The position numbers and the translations under genes were made by a program. Of a DNA stretch of 64,000 nucleotides, positions 18,277 to 27,800 are shown piece by piece. The notes below the pieces were generated by a model that was not told the origin of the DNA, ran no database searches, and worked only from the letters and a program-made list of their open reading frames with translations. Origin of the DNA: Paraburkholderia sp. PGU19 (GTDB lineage: Bacteria > Pseudomonadota > Gammaproteobacteria > Burkholderiales > Burkholderiaceae); NCBI RefSeq assembly GCF_013426915.1, contig NZ_AP023179.1:1984001-2048000 (forward strand), written 5' to 3'. The number at the start of each line of letters is the position of its first letter. Positions within the stretch are counted from its first letter, which is position 1.

Positions 18277-19011
18277 ATGCCGACCATGGAAACCAAAAAC
18301 CCTTCGAAAATCCTCGTCGTCGATGACGACCCGCGTCTGCGCGATCTGCTGCGCCGCTACCTCGGCGAGCAGGGCTTCAACGTCTATGTCGCCGAGAACG
18401 CGCCCTCGATGAACAAGCTGTGGGTGCGTGAACGTTTCGACCTTCTGGTGCTCGACCTGATGCTGCCGGGCGAAGACGGTCTTTCCATCTGCCGGCGTTT
18501 GCGCGGCAGCAACGATCGCACGCCGATCATCATGCTCACCGCCAAGGGTGAGGATGTCGATCGCATCGTCGGCCTCGAAATGGGCGCCGACGACTATCTG
18601 CCCAAGCCATTCAATCCGCGCGAGCTGGTCGCGCGCATTCACGCGGTGCTGCGCCGCCAGTCGCCGTCCGAATTGCCGGGCGCGCCGTCGGAGACGTCGG
18701 AAGTCTTCGAGTTCGGCGAGTTCGCGCTGAACCTCGCCACGCGCACGCTCACCAAGGCCGGCCAGGAAATCCCGCTGACCACGGGCGAGTTCTCGGTGCT
18801 CAAGGTGTTCGCGCGTCATCCGCGCCAGCCGCTGTCGCGCGAAAAGCTGATGGAACTGGCGCGCGGCCGTGAATACGAAGTGTTCGACCGCAGCCTCGAC
18901 GTGCAGATTTCGCGTCTGCGCAAGCTGATCGAGCCGGACCCGGGCAGCCCGCGTTTCATCCAGACGGTTTGGGGTCTCGGATACGTGTTCATCCCCGACG
19001 GCGCAGCCTGA
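18277..19011 (+). CDS. ompR: Two-component response regulator OmpR
   Basis: 244 residues: an N-terminal receiver domain (acidic pocket VVDDDP at 15-19, phospho-acceptor Asp60 in VLDLMLPGEDG, Lys in DDYLPKPFNP) and a C-terminal winged-helix domain (RHPRQPLSREKLMELARGRE, RFIQTVWGLGYVF). It is followed 43 bases later by its kinase gene envZ. In enterobacteria this pair sets porin expression by osmolarity; the targets here are not visible. A second ATG three codons in is an alternative start. Confidence 0.95.
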   Translation: MPTMETKNPSKILVVDDDPRLRDLLRRYLGEQGFNVYVAENAPSMNKLWVRERFDLLVLDLMLPGEDGLSICRRLRGSNDRTPIIMLTAKGEDVDRIVGLEMGADDYLPKPFNPRELVARIHAVLRRQSPSELPGAPSETSEVFEFGEFALNLATRTLTKAGQEIPLTTGEFSVLKVFARHPRQPLSREKLMELARGREYEVFDRSLDVQISRLRKLIEPDPGSPRFIQTVWGLGYVFIPDGAA

Positions 19012-19054
19012 ATTTGCCGTTCCAGTTGTCTCTCTTCTTCCATAAGAAGGCCGC

Positions 19055-20404
19055 ATGCGGATCGACCGGCGCCTCCTGACGCTCGCGTTCGGCGGCCTGT
19101 TCTGGCGAACGTTCCTGCTGATCGCGCTGTTGATCGCGGTCAGCCTCGCCGCCTGGTTCCAGAGCTTCCGTGTGATCGAGCGCGAGCCGCGCGCGCAACG
19201 CGTGGCGCTGCAGCTCGTCGCGATCGTCAAGCTCACGCGCACCGCACTCCTCTATTCCGATCCCGATCTGCGGCGCGCACTGCTGCAGGATCTGGAGAGC
19301 AATGAAGGCGTGCGCGTATATCCGCGCGAAACCACCGACAAGTACAAGCTCCAGCCCGACGAATCGCTCAACCGTCTGATCGAGCATGACATTCGCGGGC
19401 GGCTGGGCGACGACACGATCATCGCGCAGTCGGTGAACGACATTCCCGGCGTGTGGATCAGCTTCAAGATCGACGACGACGATTACTGGGTAGCGCTCGA
19501 CCGCGATCAGCTCGACAGTGTGACGGGCCTGCAATGGGCCGGCTGGGGTATTTTCGCGCTCGCGCTGTCGCTGTTCGGCGCGGCGTTCATCACCAGTCTC
19601 GTGAACCGGCCATTCGCGCGGCTCGCGATGGCCGCGCGCAAGGTCGGTTCGGGCCAGGCGCCAGAGAAACTGCCCGAGCGCGGCATGGGCGTCGCGGCCG
19701 AAACCAACCGAAGCTTCAACCAGATGGTGCAGGACCTGGAGCAGCTCGAAGCGGACCGCGCGCTGATGCTCGCGGGCATTTCACACGACCTGCGCACGCC
19801 GCTAGCGCGTCTGCGTCTGGAAACGGAAATGAGTCCGTCCGACCAGGCGACCAAGGACGCGATGATCGACGACATCGAACAGATGGACATGATCATCGGG
19901 CGCTTCCTCGATTACGCGCGCCCTGTGCAGCGGATGCCGGAACCTGTCGACCTTTCCGTGATCGCAGGAGAACTGGCTGCGCGCATGTCGAGCGAAGACG
20001 GCATGCGTCTGGTTACGCGGCTGGCGCCGTCCGCCGTTATCGAGGCTGATGAGACGGATATCCGCCGAGTCGTCGGCAATCTGATCGAGAACGCGCGCAA
20101 GTACGGACTGTCCGAGTCCGATGGCATCCCGCATGTGATTCTTGAGACGCGGGTGTCACATTCGCGAGTCGAGTTGTCAGTGGTCGACGAAGGCCCGGGC
20201 ATCCCCGAAGACCAGCTCGCGCTCGTCACGCGCCCGTTCTACCGCGTGAACTCGGCGCGCACGCAAGCCAACGGCACAGGGCTTGGGATGGCGATCGTGC
20301 AGCGGCTCGTCGGACGCTATCGGGGCGCGTTGCGGCTGCGCAATCGCACGCCGCTGCCGGGGCTTGAAGTGACGATCGAGTTCCCGCTCGCCAAAAGCGT
20401 CTGA
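19055..20404 (+). CDS. envZ: Osmolarity sensor histidine kinase EnvZ
   Basis: 449 residues: a first membrane helix (about 13-35), a periplasmic domain of about 120 residues, a second membrane helix (WGIFALALSLFGAAFITSLV), a HAMP linker, the H-box AGISHDLRTPLARLR with His244, N-box GNLIENARKYG, G1 VDEGPGIPE and G2 NGTGLGMAIVQR. All kinase motifs are intact. It should phosphorylate and dephosphorylate the adjacent OmpR from the inner membrane. There is no clear terminator before the next promoter. Confidence 0.95.
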   Translation: MRIDRRLLTLAFGGLFWRTFLLIALLIAVSLAAWFQSFRVIEREPRAQRVALQLVAIVKLTRTALLYSDPDLRRALLQDLESNEGVRVYPRETTDKYKLQPDESLNRLIEHDIRGRLGDDTIIAQSVNDIPGVWISFKIDDDDYWVALDRDQLDSVTGLQWAGWGIFALALSLFGAAFITSLVNRPFARLAMAARKVGSGQAPEKLPERGMGVAAETNRSFNQMVQDLEQLEADRALMLAGISHDLRTPLARLRLETEMSPSDQATKDAMIDDIEQMDMIIGRFLDYARPVQRMPEPVDLSVIAGELAARMSSEDGMRLVTRLAPSAVIEADETDIRRVVGNLIENARKYGLSESDGIPHVILETRVSHSRVELSVVDEGPGIPEDQLALVTRPFYRVNSARTQANGTGLGMAIVQRLVGRYRGALRLRNRTPLPGLEVTIEFPLAKSV

Positions 20405-20544
20405 AACGGACAGAAATCCGGCTGAAGTAGCCGGCTTCCATTTCAAACTGCCGCTTTTTTGTGCAATATTTTCCCCGATTTCGGGCGAAAGCCATTATTT
20501 CCAAACTGCATTATCGCCACATTCGAGAAAATTTATCTATTTTG

Positions 20545-20587
20545 TTAGACAAAAACTATTGATCCGATTGCTTAATAGAGTTATAGT
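20545..20587 (+). promoter_or_regulatory. ahpC promoter with possible OxyR site
   Basis: The -35 TTGATC (20559-20564) and -10 TATAGT (20582-20587) are 17 bases apart. Overlapping the -35 is TTAG-7-CTAT-7-ATTG-7-GAGT (20545-20581). This fits the spacing of the OxyR tetramer site ATAG-7-CTAT-7-ATAG-7-CTAT, with 11 of 16 bases matching. The promoter is convincing; the OxyR call is tentative. Confidence 0.55.
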
Positions 20588-20676
20588 CTTAAGCGTGTAA
20601 CGTGTTCGTTACAGCCAGCAGGTAGTTTGAGCGGGTTGTTGTGAATCTCATTTGCCAATTCTCAAGGAGTCAACGC

Positions 20677-21225
20677 ATGAAAACTGTCGGCGATAAAGTC
20701 GAAGCCTTTACCGTGACGGCCGCGAAGCCGGGTTTCAACAACCACGAAGAGAACGGCGTATCGGCGTTCGAAGAAATCACCGAATCGTCGTTCCCGGGCA
20801 AGTGGAAGATCATCTATTTCTACCCGAAGGACTTCACGTTCGTTTGCCCGACGGAAATCGTCGAGTTCGGCAAGCTGGCCAAGGACTTCGAAGAGCGCGA
20901 TGCCGTCCTGCTCGGCGGCAGCGTCGACAACGAATTCGTCAAGCTCGCATGGCGCCGTGAACACAAGGACCTGAACAAGCTGAACCACTACGCGTTCGGC
21001 GACGTCAAGGGCGAACTCATCGACCAGCTCGGCGTGCGCGACAAGGAAGCGGGCGTCGCACTGCGCGCTACGTTCATCGTCGACCCGGACAACACGATCC
21101 AGCACGTTTCGGTGAACAACCTGAACGTCGGCCGTAACCCGGAAGAAGTTCTGCGTATTCTGGACGGTCTGCAAACGGACGAACTGTGCCCGTGCAACCG
21201 CGCTGTCGGCGGCGCGACGCTGTAA
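20677..21225 (+). CDS. ahpC: Alkyl hydroperoxide reductase AhpC, 2-Cys peroxiredoxin
   Basis: The 182-residue protein has the peroxidatic Cys57 in FTFVCPTE and C-terminal Cys171 and Cys173 (DELCPCN). This is the arrangement of AhpC proteins reduced by AhpD rather than AhpF. It removes organic peroxides, H2O2 and peroxynitrite in the cytoplasm. The ATG at 20677 follows AAGGAG by 7 bases. ahpD is 76 bases downstream, beyond a terminator-like hairpin that probably lowers ahpD relative to ahpC. Confidence 0.96.
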   Translation: MKTVGDKVEAFTVTAAKPGFNNHEENGVSAFEEITESSFPGKWKIIYFYPKDFTFVCPTEIVEFGKLAKDFEERDAVLLGGSVDNEFVKLAWRREHKDLNKLNHYAFGDVKGELIDQLGVRDKEAGVALRATFIVDPDNTIQHVSVNNLNVGRNPEEVLRILDGLQTDELCPCNRAVGGATL

Positions 21226-21240
21226 GGACTCGCAGTTGAA

Positions 21241-21276
21241 AGCCCGCTAAGCTTGAAAAGGCCAGCGGGCTTTTTT
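21241..21276 (+). terminator. Hairpin between ahpC and ahpD
   Basis: Stem AGCCCGCT / AGCGGGCT with a 15-base loop and six T. ahpD follows within 26 bases, so this likely works as a partial terminator. Confidence 0.75.
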
Positions 21277-21301
21277 ATCGGCAATTTGATAGGAGATATC
21301 A

Positions 21302-21826
21302 ATGGGATTCATCGCAGCGATTAAAGAGCTTATTCCTGATTACGCCAAAGACATTCGCCTGAATCTGGACGGCACGATTGCGCGCTCGTCGCTGCAAGGC
21401 AACGACGCCGTTGGCGTCGCCCTGGCCGCCGCGTTCGCTGCGAAGAGCCCGAAGATCATCGCCGCGATCCGTGAAGCGGGCGTACTGTCGCCGGAAGAAG
21501 TCAACGGCGCGCTGACGGCGGCCGCGCTGATGGGCATGAACAACGTCTGGTATCCGTACGTCGAAATGACGGAAAACGCCGATCTGAAATCGCAGCCGGC
21601 CGGTTTGCGGATGAACGCTTACGCGTCGCATGGCGGCGTCGACAAGCGCCGCTTCGAAATGTACGCACTGGCCGCGTCGATCATCGGCAAGTGCCATTTC
21701 TGCGTGAAATCGCACTTCGATACGCTGATCAACGAAGGCATGAGTTCGACGCAACTGCGCGACGTCGGCCGTATTGCCGCTGTCGTCAATGCGGCTGCGC
21801 AAGTGATCGTGGCTGAAGGCAAGTAA
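21302..21826 (+). CDS. ahpD: Alkyl hydroperoxidase AhpD
   Basis: The 174-residue, all-helical protein has the redox motif CHFCVKSH (Cys131, Cys134, His138) with an upstream Glu in FEMYALA. AhpD acts as the dihydrolipoamide-linked reductant of AhpC and has weak peroxidase activity. A GGAGAT ribosome site lies just before ATG. Being next to ahpC, together with AhpC's C-terminal Cys pattern, supports an AhpC-AhpD couple rather than AhpC-AhpF. Confidence 0.95.
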   Translation: MGFIAAIKELIPDYAKDIRLNLDGTIARSSLQGNDAVGVALAAAFAAKSPKIIAAIREAGVLSPEEVNGALTAAALMGMNNVWYPYVEMTENADLKSQPAGLRMNAYASHGGVDKRRFEMYALAASIIGKCHFCVKSHFDTLINEGMSSTQLRDVGRIAAVVNAAAQVIVAEGK

Positions 21827-21852
21827 GCCTTGCGCACTTCGCGCCTGAAGAG

Positions 21853-21882
21853 AAACGCCACGCCGAATGCGTGGCGTTTTTG
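21853..21882 (+). terminator. Terminator of ahpD
   Basis: Stem AAACGCCACGC / GCGTGGCGTTT, 5-base loop, T-rich tail, placed between ahpD and the convergent acyltransferase gene. Confidence 0.88.
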
Positions 21883-21899
21883 CTTTCGCGATTCCCAAA

Positions 21900-23087
21900 T
21901 CAGCGCGGTTGCGTTTGGGTGCGCAGACGGGGCGCCGGCAATCTGCGCCCTATCGCCGCCTCGAAAGGCTTCTTCAGTTCGAGCAACCGCTTCTCGATCA
22001 GATGCCACGACAGATGCGCAAGCAGCACGGCAAGCGCGAATTGCAGCGTTAGCGCGCACAGTATGTGAACCCATGTCGGCGCGGCGAACCAGGCCGGAGC
22101 GAAGCCGAGCTTCGACGGAATCAGGTTGTGAAACAGATAGAAGCCGTAGCTGATCGTGCCGAGATAGTCGAGCGGCTTCAGTTCGAGCGCCGACACCACG
22201 ATGCTGCGAGGGCGATTCACGATCCACGCGAACAGCACGCACAGCGAGAGCGCGAGGCCGATGTCGATCCACGCGGAATCGACGGGTGAAAACGGTAATG
22301 CCCAATGACTCCACACCGGCTGCGTTGCGAACACCAGCACGCCGAGCGCGCCAACCATGCCCGTAGAAAATCGCCCCGCCGCGCGCATGAGACCACTGTC
22401 CTGCTCCAACATCCCGCACAGCCCACCTAGCGCGAGCAGCGCGAAGTTCAATGGCGAGAATGCGTAGATCAGCGGTTCGCTGGCGCCTGCAGCATGCATC
22501 GCGAGATGGCCCGCGACGCCCGCCAGCACCACGAGCGCGCACACCATCCGATGCCGCGACGCCGGCGTCAGCACGAACAGAAACGGCGCGACGAGATAGA
22601 ACTGTTGCTCGACGGCGAGACTCCAGAAGTGCGACACCGTCCCCGGCCAGCCGTCCTTCACCACGCCGACCCAGTAGTCGGACAGAAAAAAGTAATGCCA
22701 CGCGAGACCGAGATCGACATCGCGCTGATAGAACAGCGCATGCGCGATCGTCACGGCGATCAGCAGCAAGTAGTAGATCGGAAAGATGCGCAACGCGCGC
22801 TTCATGAAGAACACGCACATCACGGCTTCGCAGCGCGCGTTGCCCGCTTCGATACGCACGCGATTGCGATGCAGTTCCCCGATGATCAGAAAACCGCTGA
22901 TGAGAAAGAAGATCCAGACGCCGAGCTTGCCGACGTCGACGGTCTTGACGTGCGCCTTGTGCGACAGGAACACCAGCACGACGGCAAGCGCTCTCAGCCC
23001 GTTGAGCCCGCGCACATGTCCCTTCGCGTGCCCCGCATGTTTGACGTGCGTGTCGACCGCCGTCGTTGTCCGTCCGCTTGACTTCAT
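21900..23087 (-). CDS. Acyltransferase 3 family membrane protein (OafA/YrhL type)
   Basis: The 395-residue protein has about ten hydrophobic helices and the family motifs GLNGLRALAVVLVFLSHK (with the catalytic His), FFLISGFLI, and FWSLAVEQQFYL (the conserved Glu-Gln-Tyr segment). Such proteins O-acetylate or otherwise acylate surface polysaccharides at the inner membrane. ATG at 23087 is preferred over the GTG at 23096. It stands alone, with no polysaccharide genes nearby, so the acceptor is unknown. The A/T-rich 157 bases upstream hold its promoter. Confidence 0.9.
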   Translation of the reverse strand: MKSSGRTTTAVDTHVKHAGHAKGHVRGLNGLRALAVVLVFLSHKAHVKTVDVGKLGVWIFFLISGFLIIGELHRNRVRIEAGNARCEAVMCVFFMKRALRIFPIYYLLLIAVTIAHALFYQRDVDLGLAWHYFFLSDYWVGVVKDGWPGTVSHFWSLAVEQQFYLVAPFLFVLTPASRHRMVCALVVLAGVAGHLAMHAAGASEPLIYAFSPLNFALLALGGLCGMLEQDSGLMRAAGRFSTGMVGALGVLVFATQPVWSHWALPFSPVDSAWIDIGLALSLCVLFAWIVNRPRSIVVSALELKPLDYLGTISYGFYLFHNLIPSKLGFAPAWFAAPTWVHILCALTLQFALAVLLAHLSWHLIEKRLLELKKPFEAAIGRRLPAPRLRTQTQPR

Positions 23088-23253
23088 GCGGACCACTTTA
23101 AGCGGACAAATATAGACAAAAATCCGCGACGGCGACTATCGATTTTTTTAATGCACGTTAGCGCGTGAAACCGGCAAATGATGCACGTTCACGCAATCGC
23201 CCATGCGCGGATCAGGCAAATCTGACCCGCTCTACACAACGACTCAGCAGCGT

Positions 23254-23733
23254 TCAGGCGCGCAGCAACAGCGCAGCCGCCTGCGCTTCGATACCCTCGC
23301 CACGACCCAGATAGCCGAGCTTTTCGTTGGTCTTTGCCTTCACGTTGACGCGCTCGATGGGCAGATTCAGATCTTCGGCGATATTCGCGCGCATCCCGTC
23401 GATATGCGGCGCGAGCTTCGGCGCCTGCGCAATCACAGTGCTGTCGATGTTCTGAATCGTGAAGCCCGCCTTCGCGATGCGCGCCGCACATTCGCGCAGC
23501 AGCACGCGGCTGTTCGCGCCTTTGAACTCGGTCGCGGTATCCGGGAAATGACGGCCGATATCGCCGAGCGCGGCCGCGCCGAACAGCGCGTCGGTGATCG
23601 CATGCAGCAGCACGTCGGCATCCGAGTGGCCGAGCAGCCCGCGCTCGTACGGAATCGTCACGCCGCCGATGATGAGCGGGCGTCCCGGCACCAGTGCGTG
23701 AACGTCGTAGCCTTGTCCGATTCTCAAATCCAT
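23254..23733 (-). CDS. ispF: 2-C-methyl-D-erythritol 2,4-cyclodiphosphate synthase
   Basis: The 159-residue enzyme makes the cyclodiphosphate in the MEP isoprenoid pathway. The start [14 protein letters not shown] carries metal ligands Asp10 and His12; a third ligand is in [13 protein letters not shown], and the C-terminal [17 protein letters not shown] is typical. It lies 68 bases after ispD on the same strand, the usual operon order ispD-ispF. Confidence 0.97.
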   Translation of the reverse strand: MDLRIGQGYDVHALVPGRPLIIGGVTIPYERGLLGHSDADVLLHAITDALFGAAALGDIGRHFPDTATEFKGANSRVLLRECAARIAKAGFTIQNIDSTVIAQAPKLAPHIDGMRANIAEDLNLPIERVNVKAKTNEKLGYLGRGEGIEAQAAALLLRA

Positions 23734-23801
23734 ATGCGTGGGGTTCCGTTGTTTCGTGAAAGCGTTGTGATGATTCTTAAGCCATGACGGCCAGGCGCCC
23801 G

Positions 23802-24512
23802 TCAGCCCGCCGTGCCGCGCCCGAGTATCGCTTCGGCCAGATCGAAGTCTTCCGGATACGTGACCTTGAAATTGCGCAAGCTGCCCTGAACCAGCTTGGG
23901 CGCGTGACCCGACCATTCGATCGCGCTCGCTTCGTCGGTGAGATCGTGGCCGTCGCTTTGCGCGCGCAGAATCGCTTCGCGCAACATGCCGATGCGGAAC
24001 ATTTGCGGCGTCTGCGCCTGCCACAGGCCGTCGCGCGGCTCCGTGTGATCGATGCGGTGGTCAGTATTGGGTGTCACGCGCTTGAGCGTATCCGCGACGG
24101 GCAGCGCCATGATGCCGCCCACAGCGTCGTCCTTCAGCGTGCCGACCAGCGCGCGGATCAGCGCGGGCGTGATGCCGGGGCGCGCCGCGTCATGCACCAG
24201 CACCCAGTCGTCGTCATGTGCGCCGAACTCGGCCAGCGCATGCAGCCCGTTGAGCACGGAAGCCTGCCGCGACGCCCCGCCGCAACGCCGCACGGCGAAG
24301 CGCAGGCCCGCGAAGCGGCGCGCGTCGAAGTGCTGGTCGTCGGGCGCGATCACGACGAGTGTCTGCGCGAACTCGCTGCATGCGTCGAACGCGGCAAGCG
24401 AGTAATACAGCATGTCGCGTCCCGCGACGGTTCGATATTGCTTGGGCATCGACGCGCCCGAACGGCTGCCGGTGCCGGCGCAAGGAATCAGTGCAAAGAG
24501 GCGGGAAGTCAC
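23802..24512 (-). CDS. ispD: 2-C-methyl-D-erythritol 4-phosphate cytidylyltransferase
   Basis: The 236-residue enzyme attaches CMP to methylerythritol phosphate. It shows the nucleotidyltransferase N-terminus [20 protein letters not shown], the region [13 protein letters not shown], and TPQMFR ... [10 protein letters not shown] start it at GTG 24512, directly before [10 protein letters not shown], because the ATG at 24584 adds 24 unconserved residues. It is divergent from mfd. Confidence 0.95.
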   Translation of the reverse strand: MTSRLFALIPCAGTGSRSGASMPKQYRTVAGRDMLYYSLAAFDACSEFAQTLVVIAPDDQHFDARRFAGLRFAVRRCGGASRQASVLNGLHALAEFGAHDDDWVLVHDAARPGITPALIRALVGTLKDDAVGGIMALPVADTLKRVTPNTDHRIDHTEPRDGLWQAQTPQMFRIGMLREAILRAQSDGHDLTDEASAIEWSGHAPKLVQGSLRNFKVTYPEDFDLAEAILGRGTAG

Positions 24513-24736
24513 GGAGCGGACGCATTGCAGGTGAAAGTGAAGGACGGATTTTATAATAGGTCTTCGGCACGCATGCCCCGGCACGCGTAAACTTGCCGCT
24601 CACGCGCCGCCAGCGACGCGCCCACGAGGCGTCCGCTGGAGGGTTCCATTGGTTCGCGTCTTGCGGGCTGGTGGTGTTTTTCGCCGTGTTTAGCCGCGTT
24701 TAGCCGTTAGCAGCCCAGTTTGCGGTTCCGTTTGCC

Positions 24737-24764
24737 GTCATCCGTTTGCAGTCATCCGTTTGCA
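24737..24764. repeat. 14-bp direct repeat upstream of mfd
   Basis: GTCATCCGTTTGCA occurs twice head to tail, flanked by degenerate copies (TTCCGTTTGCC before, GTCGATCGTT after). A similar short duplication (GTTTAGCCG) lies 40 bases earlier. It is in the leader region of mfd; no function is evident. Confidence 0.6.
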
Positions 24765-24817
24765 GTCGATCGTTGAACCGTTGTTCATTGGCGTCACCCA
24801 AAGGCCGTTTCCCTTTT

Positions 24818-27800
24818 ATGCCCGACATCGCCGCATCCACGCAGTCTTCCTCAACGCCCGTCGCGCTGGTCAAGGCCGGCCAGCGTTTCGTGTTCGACGG
24901 CACGCACGGCTCGTCCGACGCGCTGCTGATAGCGCGCTACCACCTCGCGTACAAGGCGCAGATGCCGCTGCTGGCCGTCGTCTGCGCGAGCGCCGTCGAT
25001 GCGCAGCGGCTGACGCAGGAACTCGCGTTCTTCGCGCCGGAAGCGCGCGTGCGCCTGCTGCCTGACTGGGAAACACTGCCGTACGACTCGTTCTCGCCGC
25101 ACCAGGATCTCGTCTCCGAGCGTCTCGCGACGCTGCACGACCTGGGCGAAGCGCGCTGCGACATCCTGCTCGTACCGGCAACGACTGCGCTGTACCGGAT
25201 GCCGCCCGCCTCCTTCATGGCGGCCTACACGTTCTCGTTCTCGCAGGGCGAGCGTCTCGACGAAGCGAAGCTGAAAGCGCAGCTGACGCTGGCCGGTTAC
25301 GAGCACGTGAGCCAGGTCGTGCGGCCCGGCGAATACTGCGTGCGCGGCTCGCTGATCGACCTCTTTCCAATGGGCTCGCCGCTGCCGTACCGGATCGACC
25401 TGTTCGACGACCAGGTCGATTCGATCCGCGCGTTCGATCCCGATTCGCAGCGCAGCCTGTATCCCGTGAAGGACGTGCGGCTGTTGCCCGGCCGCGAGTT
25501 TCCGTTCGACGAAGCCGCGCGCACCGCGTTTCGCAGCCGCTGGCGCGAGGTCTTCGAGGGTGACCCGAGCCGCGCGTCGATCTACAAGGACATCGGCAAC
25601 GGCGTGCCGTCGGCGGGTATCGAATACTATCTGCCGCTGTTCTTCGAAGAGACGGCGACGCTCTTCCACTACCTGCCGGACGGCGCGCAGCTCGCGTTCG
25701 TCGGCGATCTGGACGCCGCCATCCGGCGCTTCACCGCGGATACGAAGCAGCGCTACAACTTCCTGTCGCACGACCGCGACCGCCCGATCCTCGAACCGCA
25801 GCGCCTGTTCCTGTCGGACGAAGATTTCTTCACATTCGCCAAGCCGTTTGCGCGGCTGTCGCTGCCCGGCAACGCGGGCGGCGGCTGGGCCGTGCCGCTG
25901 CCCAATCTCGCGATCGACCGCCATGCCGACGATCCCGTCGCCGCCTTGCGCGCGTGGCTCGCCACCACGCCGAACCGCGTGCTGTTCGCCGCGGAATCGG
26001 CGGGCCGCCGCGAGACGATCGCGCAACTGCTCGCGGACAACGCGCTGCGCCCCGCTTCCGCCGACAGCTACGGCGACTGGCTGACCTCCGACGCGCGCTT
26101 CGCGCTCGGCGTCGCGCCGCTCGCCAACGGCTTCGCGATCCCGGGCGAAGGCGTCGCGATTCTCACCGAGACGGAACTGTACGGGCCGCTCGCACGACGC
26201 GCGGGACGCCGCCGCCAGGAACAGGCGAGCAACGTCGATTCGATGGTGCGCGACCTGTCGGAGCTAAAGGTCGGTGATCCTGTAGTGCATTCGCAGCACG
26301 GCATCGGCCGCTATATGGGCCTCGTGACGATGGATCTCGGCGAAGGCGAAACCGAGTTTCTGCACCTCGAATACCAGGGCGACAGCAAGCTCTACGTGCC
26401 CGTCGCGCAACTGCACGTGATCTCGCGCTACAGCGGTGCCGATCCCGAAAGCGCACCGCTGCACGCGCTCGGCTCGGGCCAGTGGGAAAAGGCGAAGCGC
26501 AAAGCCGCGCAGCAGATCCGCGACACGGCGGCCGAACTGCTGAACCTCTATGCACGCCGTGCCGCGCGCGAAGGCCACGCGTTCGCGCTCGAACCGCGCG
26601 ATTACGTGAAGTTCGCCGAGAGCTTCGGCTTCGAAGAAACACCGGACCAGGCGGCCGCCATTGCCGCTGTGATCGGCGACATGACGAGCGGCAAGCCGAT
26701 GGACCGCCTCGTGTGTGGCGACGTCGGCTTCGGCAAGACGGAAGTCGCGTTGCGCGCGGCGTTCATCGCGGTGATGGGCGGCAAGCAGGTTGCACTGCTC
26801 TCGCCCACCACGCTGCTTGCCGAACAGCACACGCAGACCTTCACCGACCGCTTCTCCGACTGGCCCGTGCGCATCGCGGAACTGTCGCGTTTCAAGAGCA
26901 CGAAGGAAGTCAGCGCGTCGATCCAGCAGATCAACGAAGGCACAGTCGATATCGTGATCGGCACGCACAAGCTGTTGTCGTCGGATGTGCAGTTCAAGCG
27001 GCTGGGGCTCGTCATCATCGACGAGGAACACCGTTTTGGCGTGCGTCAGAAGGAAGCGCTCAAAGCGCTGCGCGCCGAAGTCGACGTGCTCACGCTCACC
27101 GCGACGCCGATTCCGCGCACGCTCGGCATGGCGCTGGAAGGCTTGCGCGATTTCTCGGTGATCGCGACGGCGCCGCAAAAGCGCCTCGCGATCAAGACCT
27201 TCGTGCGCCGGGAGGAAGACGGCGTGATCCGCGAAGCGATGCTGCGCGAACTGAAACGCGGCGGCCAGGTGTACTTCCTGCACAACGAAGTCGAGACGAT
27301 TGAAAACCGCCGGCAGATGCTCGAAGCGCTCGTGCCCGAAGCGCGTATCGCGGTGGCGCACGGCCAGATGCACGAGCGCGAACTCGAACGCGTGATGCGC
27401 GATTTCGTCGCGCAGCGCGCGAACGTGCTGCTGTGCACGACGATCATCGAAACGGGCATCGACGTGCCGAGCGCGAATACGATCCTGATTCATCGCTCGG
27501 ACAAATTCGGTCTCGCGCAGTTGCATCAGTTGCGCGGGCGCGTCGGCCGTTCGCATCACCAGGCGTATTCATATCTGCTCGTGCACGATCCGCAAGGCCT
27601 GACAAAGCAGGCGCAACGGCGTCTGGAAGCGATTCAGCAGATGGAAGAACTCGGCGCGGGCTTCTATCTGGCGATGCACGACCTCGAAATTCGCGGTACG
27701 GGCGAAGTACTCGGCGACAAGCAGTCGGGCGAGATTCACGAGATCGGCTTCCAACTCTACACCGACATGCTGAACGACGCCGTCAAGGCGCTGAAGAACG

